From Isoperla grammatica (taxonomy: Eukaryota; Arthropoda; Insecta; Plecoptera; Perlodidae): DNA of 64,000 nucleotides. The stretch spans positions 39,549,461-39,613,460 of the forward strand of contig OX246743.1 in assembly GCA_945910005.1 (NCBI GenBank), read 5' to 3'. Shown one piece after another: positions 12,396-22,052 of this stretch. The first letter of the stretch is position 1; each line of letters opens with the position of its first letter. A program made the translations under genes and the position numbers. The notes beneath the pieces are model-generated. The model saw nothing but the letters and a program-made list of their open reading frames with translations, did no database searches and had not been told where the DNA came from.

Positions 12396-13150
12396 TCAAA
12401 ACTGAAACATCGAGTGATAGAGCACGTGTTGACTAAGATTGCGTGTAGAACTGAACAATTTACCGCAGATCTCACACTTGTGAATCTTGTTGCATTCGTT
12501 GTTACGATGCTCGGTGAGTCTGTGTCGATGATCGAACGTTTTGCCACATTGGTGGCAGCGGTGAGGAATCGGACACACAATCGCGTGGCGATCCAAGTCC
12601 GTCTCGGTGTCAAACTCTTCGTTGCGGAGCGAACACGTGTGCTTTGTGTCAACCGACGTGTTCAAATCCGTCGGAGTGATTTCACCACTTTGACTTGTAA
12701 TAATTGGTTTTAACACACTTTCAGCCACTGTGACGTCTCGAATGTATTGTGTATTGCGTTCTTTTGTTGCTTTCTCGTCAGTGACACCCAGAGTGAGTTC
12801 AGGTTTTGGAATGATGACAAATAGAGGCACTGAGACATTTAGAATGTCCTGCACACCCTTGGACCGGAGATCTTTTACAGTCTCCTCGTTATTCTCAACA
12901 AGTGTGCGTCTGTCGTTTGCACGGGAAGTACCACCTTCGTTGACGTTTAGTATCTTCTTGGAATAGCTGTATTTCGGAGCTTTTTCCTTCAAGTCAGTAG
13001 GGATGGGTTTGTATTTTGGAGTCGTCTTCGTTAAGGGATCACTTTTCGGCGTACGACGCCTTCGAATTATCTTTGGCGTATTCTTGTAGAAGAGGTCTGT
13101 CTTCACTCTGATGACGGGGATTGCAGTAGGCACGGGCGGGGTCATAATAT
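12396..13150 (-). CDS. lola: lola alternative 3'-terminal exon with long basic linker and two to three fingers
   Basis: The acceptor GTTTCAG ends at 13151; two bases plus 250 codons. Residues 1-166 are a Pro/Lys/Thr-rich, probably disordered linker with a basic patch (IIRRRRTPKS, around residues 28-37) that could be a nuclear signal. The first finger is broken: C172 is present but its partner position is Arg (CSLR), followed by H188 and C192. Finger 2 is intact C198/C201/H214/C219 and finger 3 is classical C225/C228/H241/H245. The exon is much longer than typical two-finger Lola tails. In-frame ATG at residue 2 is immediately after the acceptor and is not needed as a start. Confidence 0.83.
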
Positions 13151-14376
13151 CTGAAACTAAGAACGCAGTGTATATGTTTTATATGTTCACTGTACATGAC
13201 TGTAAATGTACCCATAGCAAATGTACAAAGAAACACTTCAATGTGTACAAAACACATTTCACGTATTTTAATTTATTTACTGTATTTGCTATTTGGTTAT
13301 AAAACTCAAACTACAATCCTAAAACTAAAGTACTAAAAACACCATAAAAAATGCATTGTGGAAACACACAAAAAGGATTCAAGATTCACCAGAGAAAATC
13401 TCTCCTTCCTGTTAATACAGCGCTGAGAGGTAAAATAAGACAATGTTGACGGCAATCATCCCAAACATACAGTTTCTATACATAACAGCCACCTTCTCAT
13501 ACACCAAGTCATTGTTGTGGACAAACAAATGAGCATATTGCATACCAACAATATCTAGATATATTTATTCCGCTTAAATATTCATTATTGAAATTCACAT
13601 CTAGAATTCAACCCTTTATTTTATATAAAACTGTAATTACCATTTAGAAGGCATAGGATACACAAGTAAACAAACAACACAATAAACCATCAACATCCCC
13701 TAAACATGTGAAACACTTCCAAAAACCAGACATATGAGAAACAATTCAAAATACTTTGGACAACAGACATAAACTGGTTTTCATTAAATGTTGTGGTTAC
13801 ATAGTCGATGTAGACTCCTTATCGTTGATGTCACAGCCCGAGTGGACAGCGAATGGTTGTTTAAACTAACCAGCGTGGCAAAGATTACGCGAGTAACTCG
13901 GGAGTTCCGACGCGAGTAACAAGTTCAACCGTGGTAGCAGCCGGCGATTGTTGACACGGCCGACAAATAACAAAAAAAAGTACTTTACTTGTGAACTACC
14001 GTACCGAACCTGACCGATTTGAAGTTACGCAGTTTTGGGTATATAATATTTTTGGTAAGAGAGAATGGGTCATGACTTTACCATGTTTACCGAAGATTTG
14101 GTTGTCAAAACTAAAGAAATAATACGGCCGAAACCATGTGACTCGGAGAGCCAATCGAAAGTGTCACCCATATGGCTATTCTCTTGACCACAATCTTATG
14201 GCATTTAAATTCAGAAACAACCATAGTCGACCAGTAGCACATTGGGGATCCATGGTTTCTGCCATTGAAAAATCAAAATCCCTAGCAACATATATGTTCT
14301 ACTACCTATACAATGAGTTGAGTATGAATTTGGACCTAGTATTCCTATAGTTACAATGGCCTAGCGTTATTCTCAG
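13151..14376. other. Inter-exon DNA, no gene seen
   Basis: AT-rich, with a slightly GC-richer stretch at 13800-13970. No finger signature, structured RNA or transposon end was found. Confidence 0.4.
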
Positions 14377-15168
14377 GGAGGCAAGTTTTTAAACACACGT
14401 TTGCAGTCACAACGTAACGTCAAAACGTGAATCCATCCCACTCGTTTTTGGTGGCTTGGAAAATATGCAAGTTTTTAAAACCAAAACGTACGTTGTGATC
14501 TAAATGTGTATTGCTGTTTATTCCCGTTGCGATTGTTCCATGGTGTTCATACTTTGTGATTGTAAACCTTCTTTGACCAATCAGAAACGAGCTTCATTAC
14601 GCCTAGCGCTAGCAACGACAACTACACAAACTATTTACCAGCTGTCAGTTGTAAAACTTTTGTTATTCTCACATGTGTCAAAAGGTAGGTCTAAGCCTAG
14701 ATTTTATAGGTAAGGGCCTAGGCCTACCTCTAGAGCATGTTTTTATTAATACATTTTGCATCCGAAAGGTAAAAAGAGTCTACGCGCTTCTTAAACCAAT
14801 CTTAATCATTATTGTCTTAACTAAATCATTATTGTCTCCTTCATCTGCGGCATTTTCTAATCTCATCGCGGAACTACGTATTCAATTGTTTGTTGTTGTT
14901 GTGGTCTCCACGGCTGTCTGAAAAGAAACATAAACTGCCATCGAGTACAATTGAATCATCGGGGCAGTGATTTAAAACGTGAAAAATGATCAAACCACGA
15001 GTATTTCGATGGCGGGAGGGAACGTCACGTTTCGAGACGTGAATTCGTTGACGTTGTGGTTTAAAAACTTGCATTCTGCGCAAAACGTACGTTTTGATCG
15101 TCACGTGACCCGCCAAGCCACCTTTTTTTAGGAAGTGACTGCAAACGTGTGTTTAAAAACTTGCCTCC
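14377..15168. mobile_element. Inverted-repeat DNA element, 792 bp, with CAG duplication
   Basis: Terminal inverted repeats of over 30 bp begin GGAGGCAAGTTTTTAAACAC at the left; the right end reads TTTAAAAACTTGCCTCC. Both ends are flanked by CAG (14374-14376 and 15169-15171), consistent with a 3-bp target duplication. A subterminal block with TTTTTAAA and AACGTACGTT is also present near both ends. No transposase is encoded, so it is non-autonomous. A three-base duplication fits PIF/Harbinger or CMC-type families, but CAG is not diagnostic. Confidence 0.65.
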
Positions 15169-15171
15169 CAG

Positions 15172-16209
15172 GTCATGTACCGTAAATCGACCAATGACAA
15201 TGAAAATAAACAATGACAATGGAAATGACAATAATGACCAGCCTGGGCGGTCTGGTCCGGTTTACGGTACGGACCCTCAATAAAATTTGTTTCAGCTCTT
15301 GCATGTTCACCTTATTTTTTTAGTAAACTTATTGACATAAAAGCCAATATTACAGTCAGCAAGATTTTACAACATCCTTACTCACGGGTGCTGTCACGGT
15401 CGCCATTTGTTGAGGTGTTCTTATTGTATTTACTATTTTCATATTTATTAATAAAATCCTCTGCTCGAATAAAACTATTTAGTTTACATCAAGATTGTCT
15501 TCTAAAAATCTCCATTCCACAAAATAAAACAATACAAATAACTATGCACCGCACTCTAAATCCTCGCTCAACCTGCTCTAACGCAATCCACTGCCCGTTA
15601 TATACATCGGTGTTGACTACAGACAATCTACATGGTAGTAGAGTAAATCCCCAAACTTTGACTAGACCATCTCTACTTTACCGAAACTTCGCTAGGAGGA
15701 TTGTAAGGTAATTTAAATCCCCTAACGGGGGCTCGTTGAACTCCAAAACCCCATCTTCACCCATTTACACAATGTTAAACAACGGACGCTAGTTAAATGG
15801 GAGAATGATTGAGGAAAACAAATTGATCTGTAAATCTCGTTGGTCTTGTGGGATTATTCCTGTGTTTAAGGCACAGAGTTAGTTTCCAGTTTCCAATTTA
15901 AATATCAAATTTCAATTTATTATCATTTTATCCTCAGCTAAAAATAAGATACATCCACCACTAAATGAAAAGTAATTATATTAATCATAAACACATGAAA
16001 ACATATCAAATACAAAAATAAAAATACCAAACAACTTAAATTTGGGCAAAATTACAGTAAAGTAGTTTTTAGTTCAGATAGTAGAGAGGACACTGGCACG
16101 TATGAAAACGTAACTTTCGAAACATCCTAGCAGCGAATAAGCACAATAAATGGTATAATGTCCCCCACTGAGAATCATTTCTTGTGTATGAGTAGACAAC
16201 AAATAGAAT
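15172..16209. other. Inter-exon DNA, no gene seen
   Basis: AT-rich sequence with a small GC-richer patch at 15230-15280. A 107-codon plus-strand frame at 15388-15711 has no recognisable domain and was not called. Confidence 0.4.
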
Positions 16210-16703
16210 TTATTTCTTTTTCTTTTTCTTTTTACAACACTTAGAATCCATGTGTGAAATAAAATCAGTTTTCGTCTTGTAGAGTCGATCACAGTTCGGA
16301 CACTGAAACTGTCTTCCTTTGCAGAGCTCAATGGTATGTTGAAACTCTTCAGTATATGTCTGATTACATTTCGGACAGTGAAAATGTGGTTCTTTCCCAC
16401 ACTTATTGTTTATGTGCATATCCAGACTGCGCTTTTCAACGAAAGTTTTCTTACATATTAAACACGGAAAGTCTCTTTGTTTCTGATCTATTCTACATGT
16501 CTTCAAATGTTGTTCGAAGCTGATTCTTTGTTTATAGATCTTAAGGCAGGTGGGACACGGAAGTATTTTAGTGCACGAGTATTGAGAGTGATAATCACGT
16601 TCGTCTTTAGTTTTGAACGTGGCTGGGCAGGTGGGGCAACTTGGTACTACTTCACCATCTTCCACTGGACCAACGTAGGGTATGTACCACCCACTGACGA
16701 CCT
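16210..16703 (-). CDS. lola: lola alternative 3'-terminal exon with five CCHC fingers and poly-Lys end
   Basis: Two acceptors six bases apart are both in phase: GTTACAG ending at 16704 (used here) and GTTCCAG ending at 16710, which would add two residues. From 16703 there are two bases plus 163 codons. Fingers C22/C25/H38/C43, C49/C52/H65/C69, C80/C83/H96/C101, a shortened one C109/C112/H122/C127 (9-residue loop instead of 12), and C134/C137/H150/C155. The protein ends in CCKKKKKKK, encoded by a TTTTTC-type microsatellite on the + strand. All fingers end in Cys. The shortened fourth finger may no longer fold. Confidence 0.83.
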
Positions 16704-16709
16704 CTGTAA

Positions 16710-17158
16710 CTGGAACACAACAAGCAAACAAACCATTTAGTAAAACTAGCCATCAACACACTTTCCGCACATTCATATCGAAATTTTGATTATCTGACTG
16801 AATTTCGTTCATGTTTGTACATTGTAAGTATATCCACGTAAGTTAAGTCACATTCACAAAATTAGTTAAGTTTAATTAAGGGGGTATTCAGGCAAAGTAT
16901 GGCTGCCACGGGCATTGTTTTAAGACTTGTGCAAACCATTCAAAGCCGATTAAATCTGATCGGGCCCATGTGTACAGACAACTGTCAAATTAAGTACATG
17001 ATTGTTTCCATGGAATCGTTTTATTACATGCTATTTTCCATAAGAAGAACCAAATCCATACAACAACCACAAACAAATCATGTACTTAACCCGACTGTGC
17101 ATCTGCCCCGAACAACAATGTTGGTACTCAGTCCGGCTCAAGTGCTCGGCAAAATGCT
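16710..17158. other. Inter-exon DNA, no gene seen
   Basis: Short AT-rich stretch between the five-finger exon and the decayed exon. A 108-codon plus-strand frame (16899-17225) has no recognisable domain and overlaps the decayed exon. Confidence 0.35.
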
Positions 17159-17359
17159 CTATCGTTTGAAAATCTTTTTGCAAGGAATGCATTTTATATT
17201 TTTACCGCATTCGAATTTTTGGTAAATGAGTAAATCATCCTCATCCTTATAGTCGAAGATTCGAATGCAGAATTGACACTGGAGGAATGGAGCCTCAAGG
17301 TAACTTGTTTCATCGCCAAGAACCGGCAGAGGCGGAGACTGTTCCCGTAACACAGAGAA
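17159..17359 (-). pseudogene. Decayed lola terminal exon
   Basis: A minus-strand frame carries clear Lola remains: CQFC spaced as a first finger, KFECGKNIKC as linker and CIPCKKIF as the start of a second finger, then a premature stop. The position that should be the zinc-binding His of finger 1 is Tyr (LLIYQKFEC), and finger 2 is cut before its His pair. The only nearby acceptor (ACTTCAG, ending at 17360) would enter this frame out of phase with all other exons; the expected phase meets TGA soon after. It also lacks the GTTNCAG acceptor form. I infer a dead exon; a functional short isoform is unlikely. Confidence 0.65.
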
Positions 17360-18737
17360 CTGAAGTGTATGTTAAAAAAAATATAAATTACTATTCTAAG
17401 TGTTGAGGCATTATTGATATATGATTTAAAAACGTTGCTTTCACGCCGTTTTAATGTTAGCGGTAGTAATCTAAGGGAAATGAACAGACTGGTTTATAAA
17501 CTGCAATTGGTTTTATTATATTTTGAGAATGGATTCTCACTTCATATTTTGAAGCTCATCATATTGCCTAATGCATACATGAGGTACACAATTGTGCTAC
17601 AATATTACAACACAAGAAAAAGAGAGCACACTGTGCTTGTTTTCAGAAATGTATAGTAACACCAACGACTGAAGATCGTACCAACGAAATTCTATTCAAT
17701 ATACACTTAAAATCATTAGTATCAGTATATTAATGCACAATGTTCTGTTGATACATAATGTTTTGTATATTAAATGTTGAAATAATGGCTGAAAAACAAT
17801 TGATTTAACTTCATAGACTGAATTTTTAAACAATATGTTGTATAATTATCAGAACATGTTTAGCTGTTGACTTTATATACTCACACTGTACAATCAATAC
17901 AAGTTGACAATTACATTGGTTGAGTTATTTCTTTCCTTTGGTGAACCTGAGCATATCTACTTGTGCTTATCTAAGACGTTTATAGAGTGTAGCCCAAATG
18001 TACTAAAATATCAATGTTTTAGAAGTTGCCAATATGTATTTCAGTATTAATTGAGACAGGAACAAATTGCTATTGATCATTTTAAAAGTATCTAAGTTTA
18101 AATTTAAAATACCAACCAACCAACTGAATACATAAATACAGATTTATGTAAATTTATGTACCGGTATTTATTATGTGTGACATTACCCTACAATGTAAAT
18201 TAAGTCAATAATGTCGTAGGATATTACAGGAGATGGCTAATCTTTGGAATGGTGTGTTTTAATTCTGTCATAAACTAATAAATAAAAATACAAGAAATGT
18301 ACGATAAACAAAACTAAAACACTGTAAAAAAAACTGGAACTAAAGAGTACCAAAAGGACCTATCATAACAATTATAGTTAGTTAATGACACACTGACTTG
18401 AAATCTGTCAAACTTAAGAATAATGATCTTTGGTGTTGGAAAGTGAAAGTGATTGTTATTGTGATTTGTGTGAAAACGACGGATGATTAAACAAAATAAA
18501 ACGTGCATCTTAAACATACATATTACTATCTAGATTCAACAATAAAAATAACAAAAGGTGGAAAAGCCGTTAAAGAAACTGGGCGTTTTGTTTGAAGTGC
18601 CACGGCAACATACTCAGACATATCACCAAGACAACCGCCACCGGCATCGTTTAAAGGTTCGTGAAACCTATCCATCCACATTTATTTATTAAATGTCTAT
18701 CCTATTCGGTTATAAAACTGACTTAAAAATATCTGAG
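17360..18737. other. Inter-exon DNA, no gene seen
   Basis: AT-rich. On the minus strand overlapping AATAAA motifs lie near 18680, about 55 bases past the stop of the 18738-18928 exon, and are a plausible polyadenylation signal. No other feature is supported. Confidence 0.4.
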
Positions 18738-18928
18738 TCACCGTCGATTCATCTTCCTTATCTTCTCGTGGTATATCATGTGTCTGGCATAGCTACTGGC
18801 GCATCGTAGTCGCTTGCAGCACGTGGGGCACTTCAGCCCTTCCTGGCCTCGCATGAAACTGACTGTACATGACCTGTGGCACTGAGGAGCCTCTGGGTCG
18901 TCGACTGGAACATGCCACGATCCCACAC
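18738..18928 (-). CDS. lola: lola alternative 3'-terminal exon with a single C2H2 finger
   Basis: The acceptor is GTTCAAG ending at 18929 (an AAG rather than CAG site); two bases then 62 codons, in the same phase as the intact exons. One classical finger, C33/C36/H49/H53, is followed by a short basic tail (EKIRKMNRR). An upstream CHRSC pair (C16/C20) has Cys-x3-Cys spacing and no following His, so it is probably the relic of a first finger. The atypical acceptor and single finger suggest a diverged or weakening exon, but the frame is intact. Confidence 0.65.
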
Positions 18929-20200
18929 CTTGAACATAACAGAGAAGGCGGCATTAGTACGGTGAACAACGACATTATTCGTAAGTCACCGAGAGCAGGA
19001 GAGCGTGTTTCGATTTTTAAACCACTATAGAAATTGACTTCTGTTTTGGTAATAATATCTCAAGATGGATACAAGACGTTGAAAAACTTGCCACTCCACT
19101 CCACTTATTCTAATATTGCAAGTGTACAGTGTAAAAGTAATGACAGACAAACAAGTGTACTTTAAACTATATAAAAACAAAAACATAATTACAGTTTTCA
19201 TTATTTCTTTGCCGAGATACAGATGATATAATAATAATAATTTATCAAGACAAAGGAAGTTTAGTATTTCTGTGGTGGGACCTGATGAATAAGCCAGGGA
19301 TAATAAGCGGAGATACACGTTTTGATTCTCTGCTTTATTGCCTCTTTTACACATCTATGTAGGCAATAATTGTTTAAACGTCACATTTACGTAGTCACTT
19401 CACTGTTATAAAAAAGTAATTTGAACACTGCAAAACATCTACACCAAAATTGTGTATACAATCCTTTACAACACTTTTAGGATACAAATTTGACAAGAAA
19501 TGCAGATAACCAACAATCTTACCTATACGAACAAATAATGTAGTAAGCAAAACAGTACGTACAGTTACTGTACGTTTTTGAAAACGTACGCTACAATTTG
19601 TGCGATGCCTAGCATTTATCTCGCACTGTAACTCGAACGCACGGTAGTTAAATCTACCTAATCCTCACTTCTTCTTAACTTCACTTTTTCTTCTTAATCC
19701 TCACTGGGTATCAAACTAATTTGGCCACCTAATAGCAGTTCCATGGGTTCTTGCCAGGGTGAAAACAAGTAATTTAAAATGTAAATATTATTACGTAATT
19801 GTGATACAAATTACCAATTAGCATCACTGTTATAATCAAGGTTACAGAAAACTGCTTCATTAAACACGGAAACAAACTTGCTAATTATACGAATTTATTA
19901 TTACTTAATGTAGGCCCTAGGCCAGCTAATTATAAAAATTACGTTTTATGTTTCATATGGACTAAATCAATATCACTAATTAACATAAAAATGTCATAGT
20001 ACCGAACAGCATTCCCAACGAAAATTGCTTTGTAGTCTTCATTGTCATTCGGAGTCGATACGAAAAAGAAAACAAGTTTCAATTTCAGTCATTACACTAC
20101 TATAGTTTTACAACACCATACAATGTTTTATACACAGAAAAGGTTCCTAAAAACAAACTATGTTTGATTCCGATTTCAGTCACTATACTACCATACTGAC
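18929..20200. other. Inter-exon DNA, no gene seen
   Basis: AT-rich intron sequence; a 109-codon minus-strand frame (19025-19354) shows no domain. No exon signature was found. Confidence 0.35.
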
Positions 20201-20886
20201 ACAACTTAACACAAGTACGTATATCAATGTATTCAGACAATATTTCATAGAACAAATGTTCCAAATGAGAAATAGTAGAGGTGTCACTTTCCTATTTCAA
20301 TCGGTACATCATACTGCTGGCACTGACAATTGTCACAATTACATTAAATATATATATATAAATTTCACAACTTAACACAAGTACGTATATCAATGTATTC
20401 AGACAATATTTCATAGAACAAATGTTCCAAATGAGAAATAGTAGAGGTGTCACTTTCCTATTTCAATCGTTACATCATACTGCTGGCACTGACAATTACA
20501 TTATATATTAATATATTTCACAACTTAACACAAGTACGTATATCAATGTATTCAGACAATCACTACGTATACCAAGGGCAGAAAGAAAGCTAAGTGAAGG
20601 CGACTTGAGTTAGCTCGCTATCGTATATCAAGGAAAACCGCCTCGCTTTGGAGGTATTAGCTCGCTTGGAAAGCAGGCCTGACCTGGGCCTAACATCAAG
20701 CGCTTCGAGGTGTATATCAGGCCATGTCAAGTCGCTTTGAGGCCAAGTCGACTTGAGTTAGCGCGCTTTGCCGCCCTTGGTATACGTGGTGTATATTTCA
20801 TAGAACAAACATTCCAAATGAGAAATAGTAGAGGTGTCACTTTCCTATTTCAATCGTTACATCATACTGCTGGCACTAACAATTAA
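20201..20886. repeat. Three tandem copies of a 153-166 bp repeat
   Basis: Copies begin at 20201, 20367 and 20520 with ACAACTTAACACAAGTACGT and share the block ATAGTAGAGGTGTCACTTTC and CATCATACTGCTGGCACT. Copy lengths differ mainly in an internal (TA)n run. The third copy is interrupted by a short inverted-repeat element at 20561-20791 and resumes with ATTTCATAGAACAAAC. Copies are near identical, so the expansion is recent. Confidence 0.8.
20561..20791. mobile_element. Short inverted-repeat element (MITE), about 231 bp
   Basis: Ends read CACTACGTATACCAAGGGC and, at the right, GCCCTTGGTATACGTGGTG: 18 of 19 bases match as inverted repeats. It lies inside the third tandem copy, so the empty site can be read from the other two copies (CAGACAATATTTCATAG). 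The target duplication is short and not clean; TA is possible. Internal GACTTGAGTTAGC motifs occur near both ends. It is GC-richer than its host sequence and has no coding capacity. Confidence 0.7.
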
Positions 20887-21023
20887 ATTCAATTCAATAT
20901 TAATATATTTCTAATATATATAATGGTTGAAGAGGCCAACTCTGCACAGGAAAAAAAGAAATATATATATATCTATACATAATACTCCATAGGAATTATT
21001 TTCTAGGATAAAAATAGTACGTA

Positions 21024-21132
21024 ACGTATTTTGGACACTGTTTTCTTACCCCGCTGATTCCACCTGCATATGCCACGAGAAATGTGTTGCATTAAGGTAT
21101 AATTACGTGTAAACTGTGTGTTGCACATTTTG
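21024..21132 (-). pseudogene. Duplicated finger fragment from the giant lola exon
   Basis: This 109-bp segment matches 22551-22659 with about four mismatches. It encodes FTRNYTLMQHISRG followed by WNQRGKKTVSKIR, as in the ninth finger of the large exon. In the copy the first Cys of the finger has changed (CKIC became VKMC), and the frame runs into unrelated residues and stops. No acceptor of the usual type precedes it. The high identity shows a recent small duplication; I infer it is non-functional. Confidence 0.7.
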
Positions 21133-22052
21133 ACACACTTTCCGATCTCAGCCATTACAGTAGAATTAGACTGTTGAGTCAACATGTTGAGAAAAATTAC
21201 ACGAAATACGTTCTAGGGAGACACAAGTGTTAATTTTCTGAAGAATGGTTTATCTAGACTAGGCCTAGGTAAATTAATAAACCAAGTCTTGTTCAGAACG
21301 GTTAAAAATACGAAAATATACACTACAAAAGGTAACTAGAGTAAATGTCACAGTCGAAAACACTTCATCAGCAACTCGCGTGTATTGTGCCACTAAAAAG
21401 TAGCTACGTCAGACTAACATATCAGCTCATATTGACATTGTACATAGTATTTATTACTTACTACTGTTTAAAATTACTACTTATTTAAAATGATTACATT
21501 ATGAAAAGATAAAACAAATGATACAGATACATATGTTATCTCGATGAAGCTCCCAAATATGTCTTACACAGAAGTTGTCAAGTGAAGAGGTAAATATTTT
21601 CAAAAGAAAACAATGTGTTAAAAATTTCGATTAAATACACATTTTGGTTACTACTGTAATAATACACTCTTCAATAACAGGATTAATTGAGCAGTTTTTC
21701 ATTTCGTTTCCAAAATCATTGTTACTCCCGTACATTCTTACTCCCATACATTGTTATACTCCCGTTCTGAAGAATGAATTGTAATTCAATCTTTAATATT
21801 ATTTAATTTACCATTGCAAGAGAAAAGATTTTGAAATTGTTCTTAAACAAAAGGAATAAAAAAAAGACAAGACAATAAAAAAATTAAAATAAAGACAATT
21901 TAACGTATGAAAGAATCCTTCGGTAGAAGTGGACAGAGAGAGAGTGGTAGTGTAGGTGGGAGTGGTGGTGGAGGGAGTGGAGTGGGAGTGGTAGAGGAGA
22001 GCAGACCAAGATTGGATTGGGAATTGCGAGCAACAGACAATCCATGATCCAC
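21133..22052. other. Inter-exon DNA and 3' UTR of the giant exon
   Basis: AT-rich, with a purine-rich GGGAGTGGTGGTGG-type tract at about 21940-22000 just beyond the large exon's stop. No other gene was seen. Confidence 0.4.
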
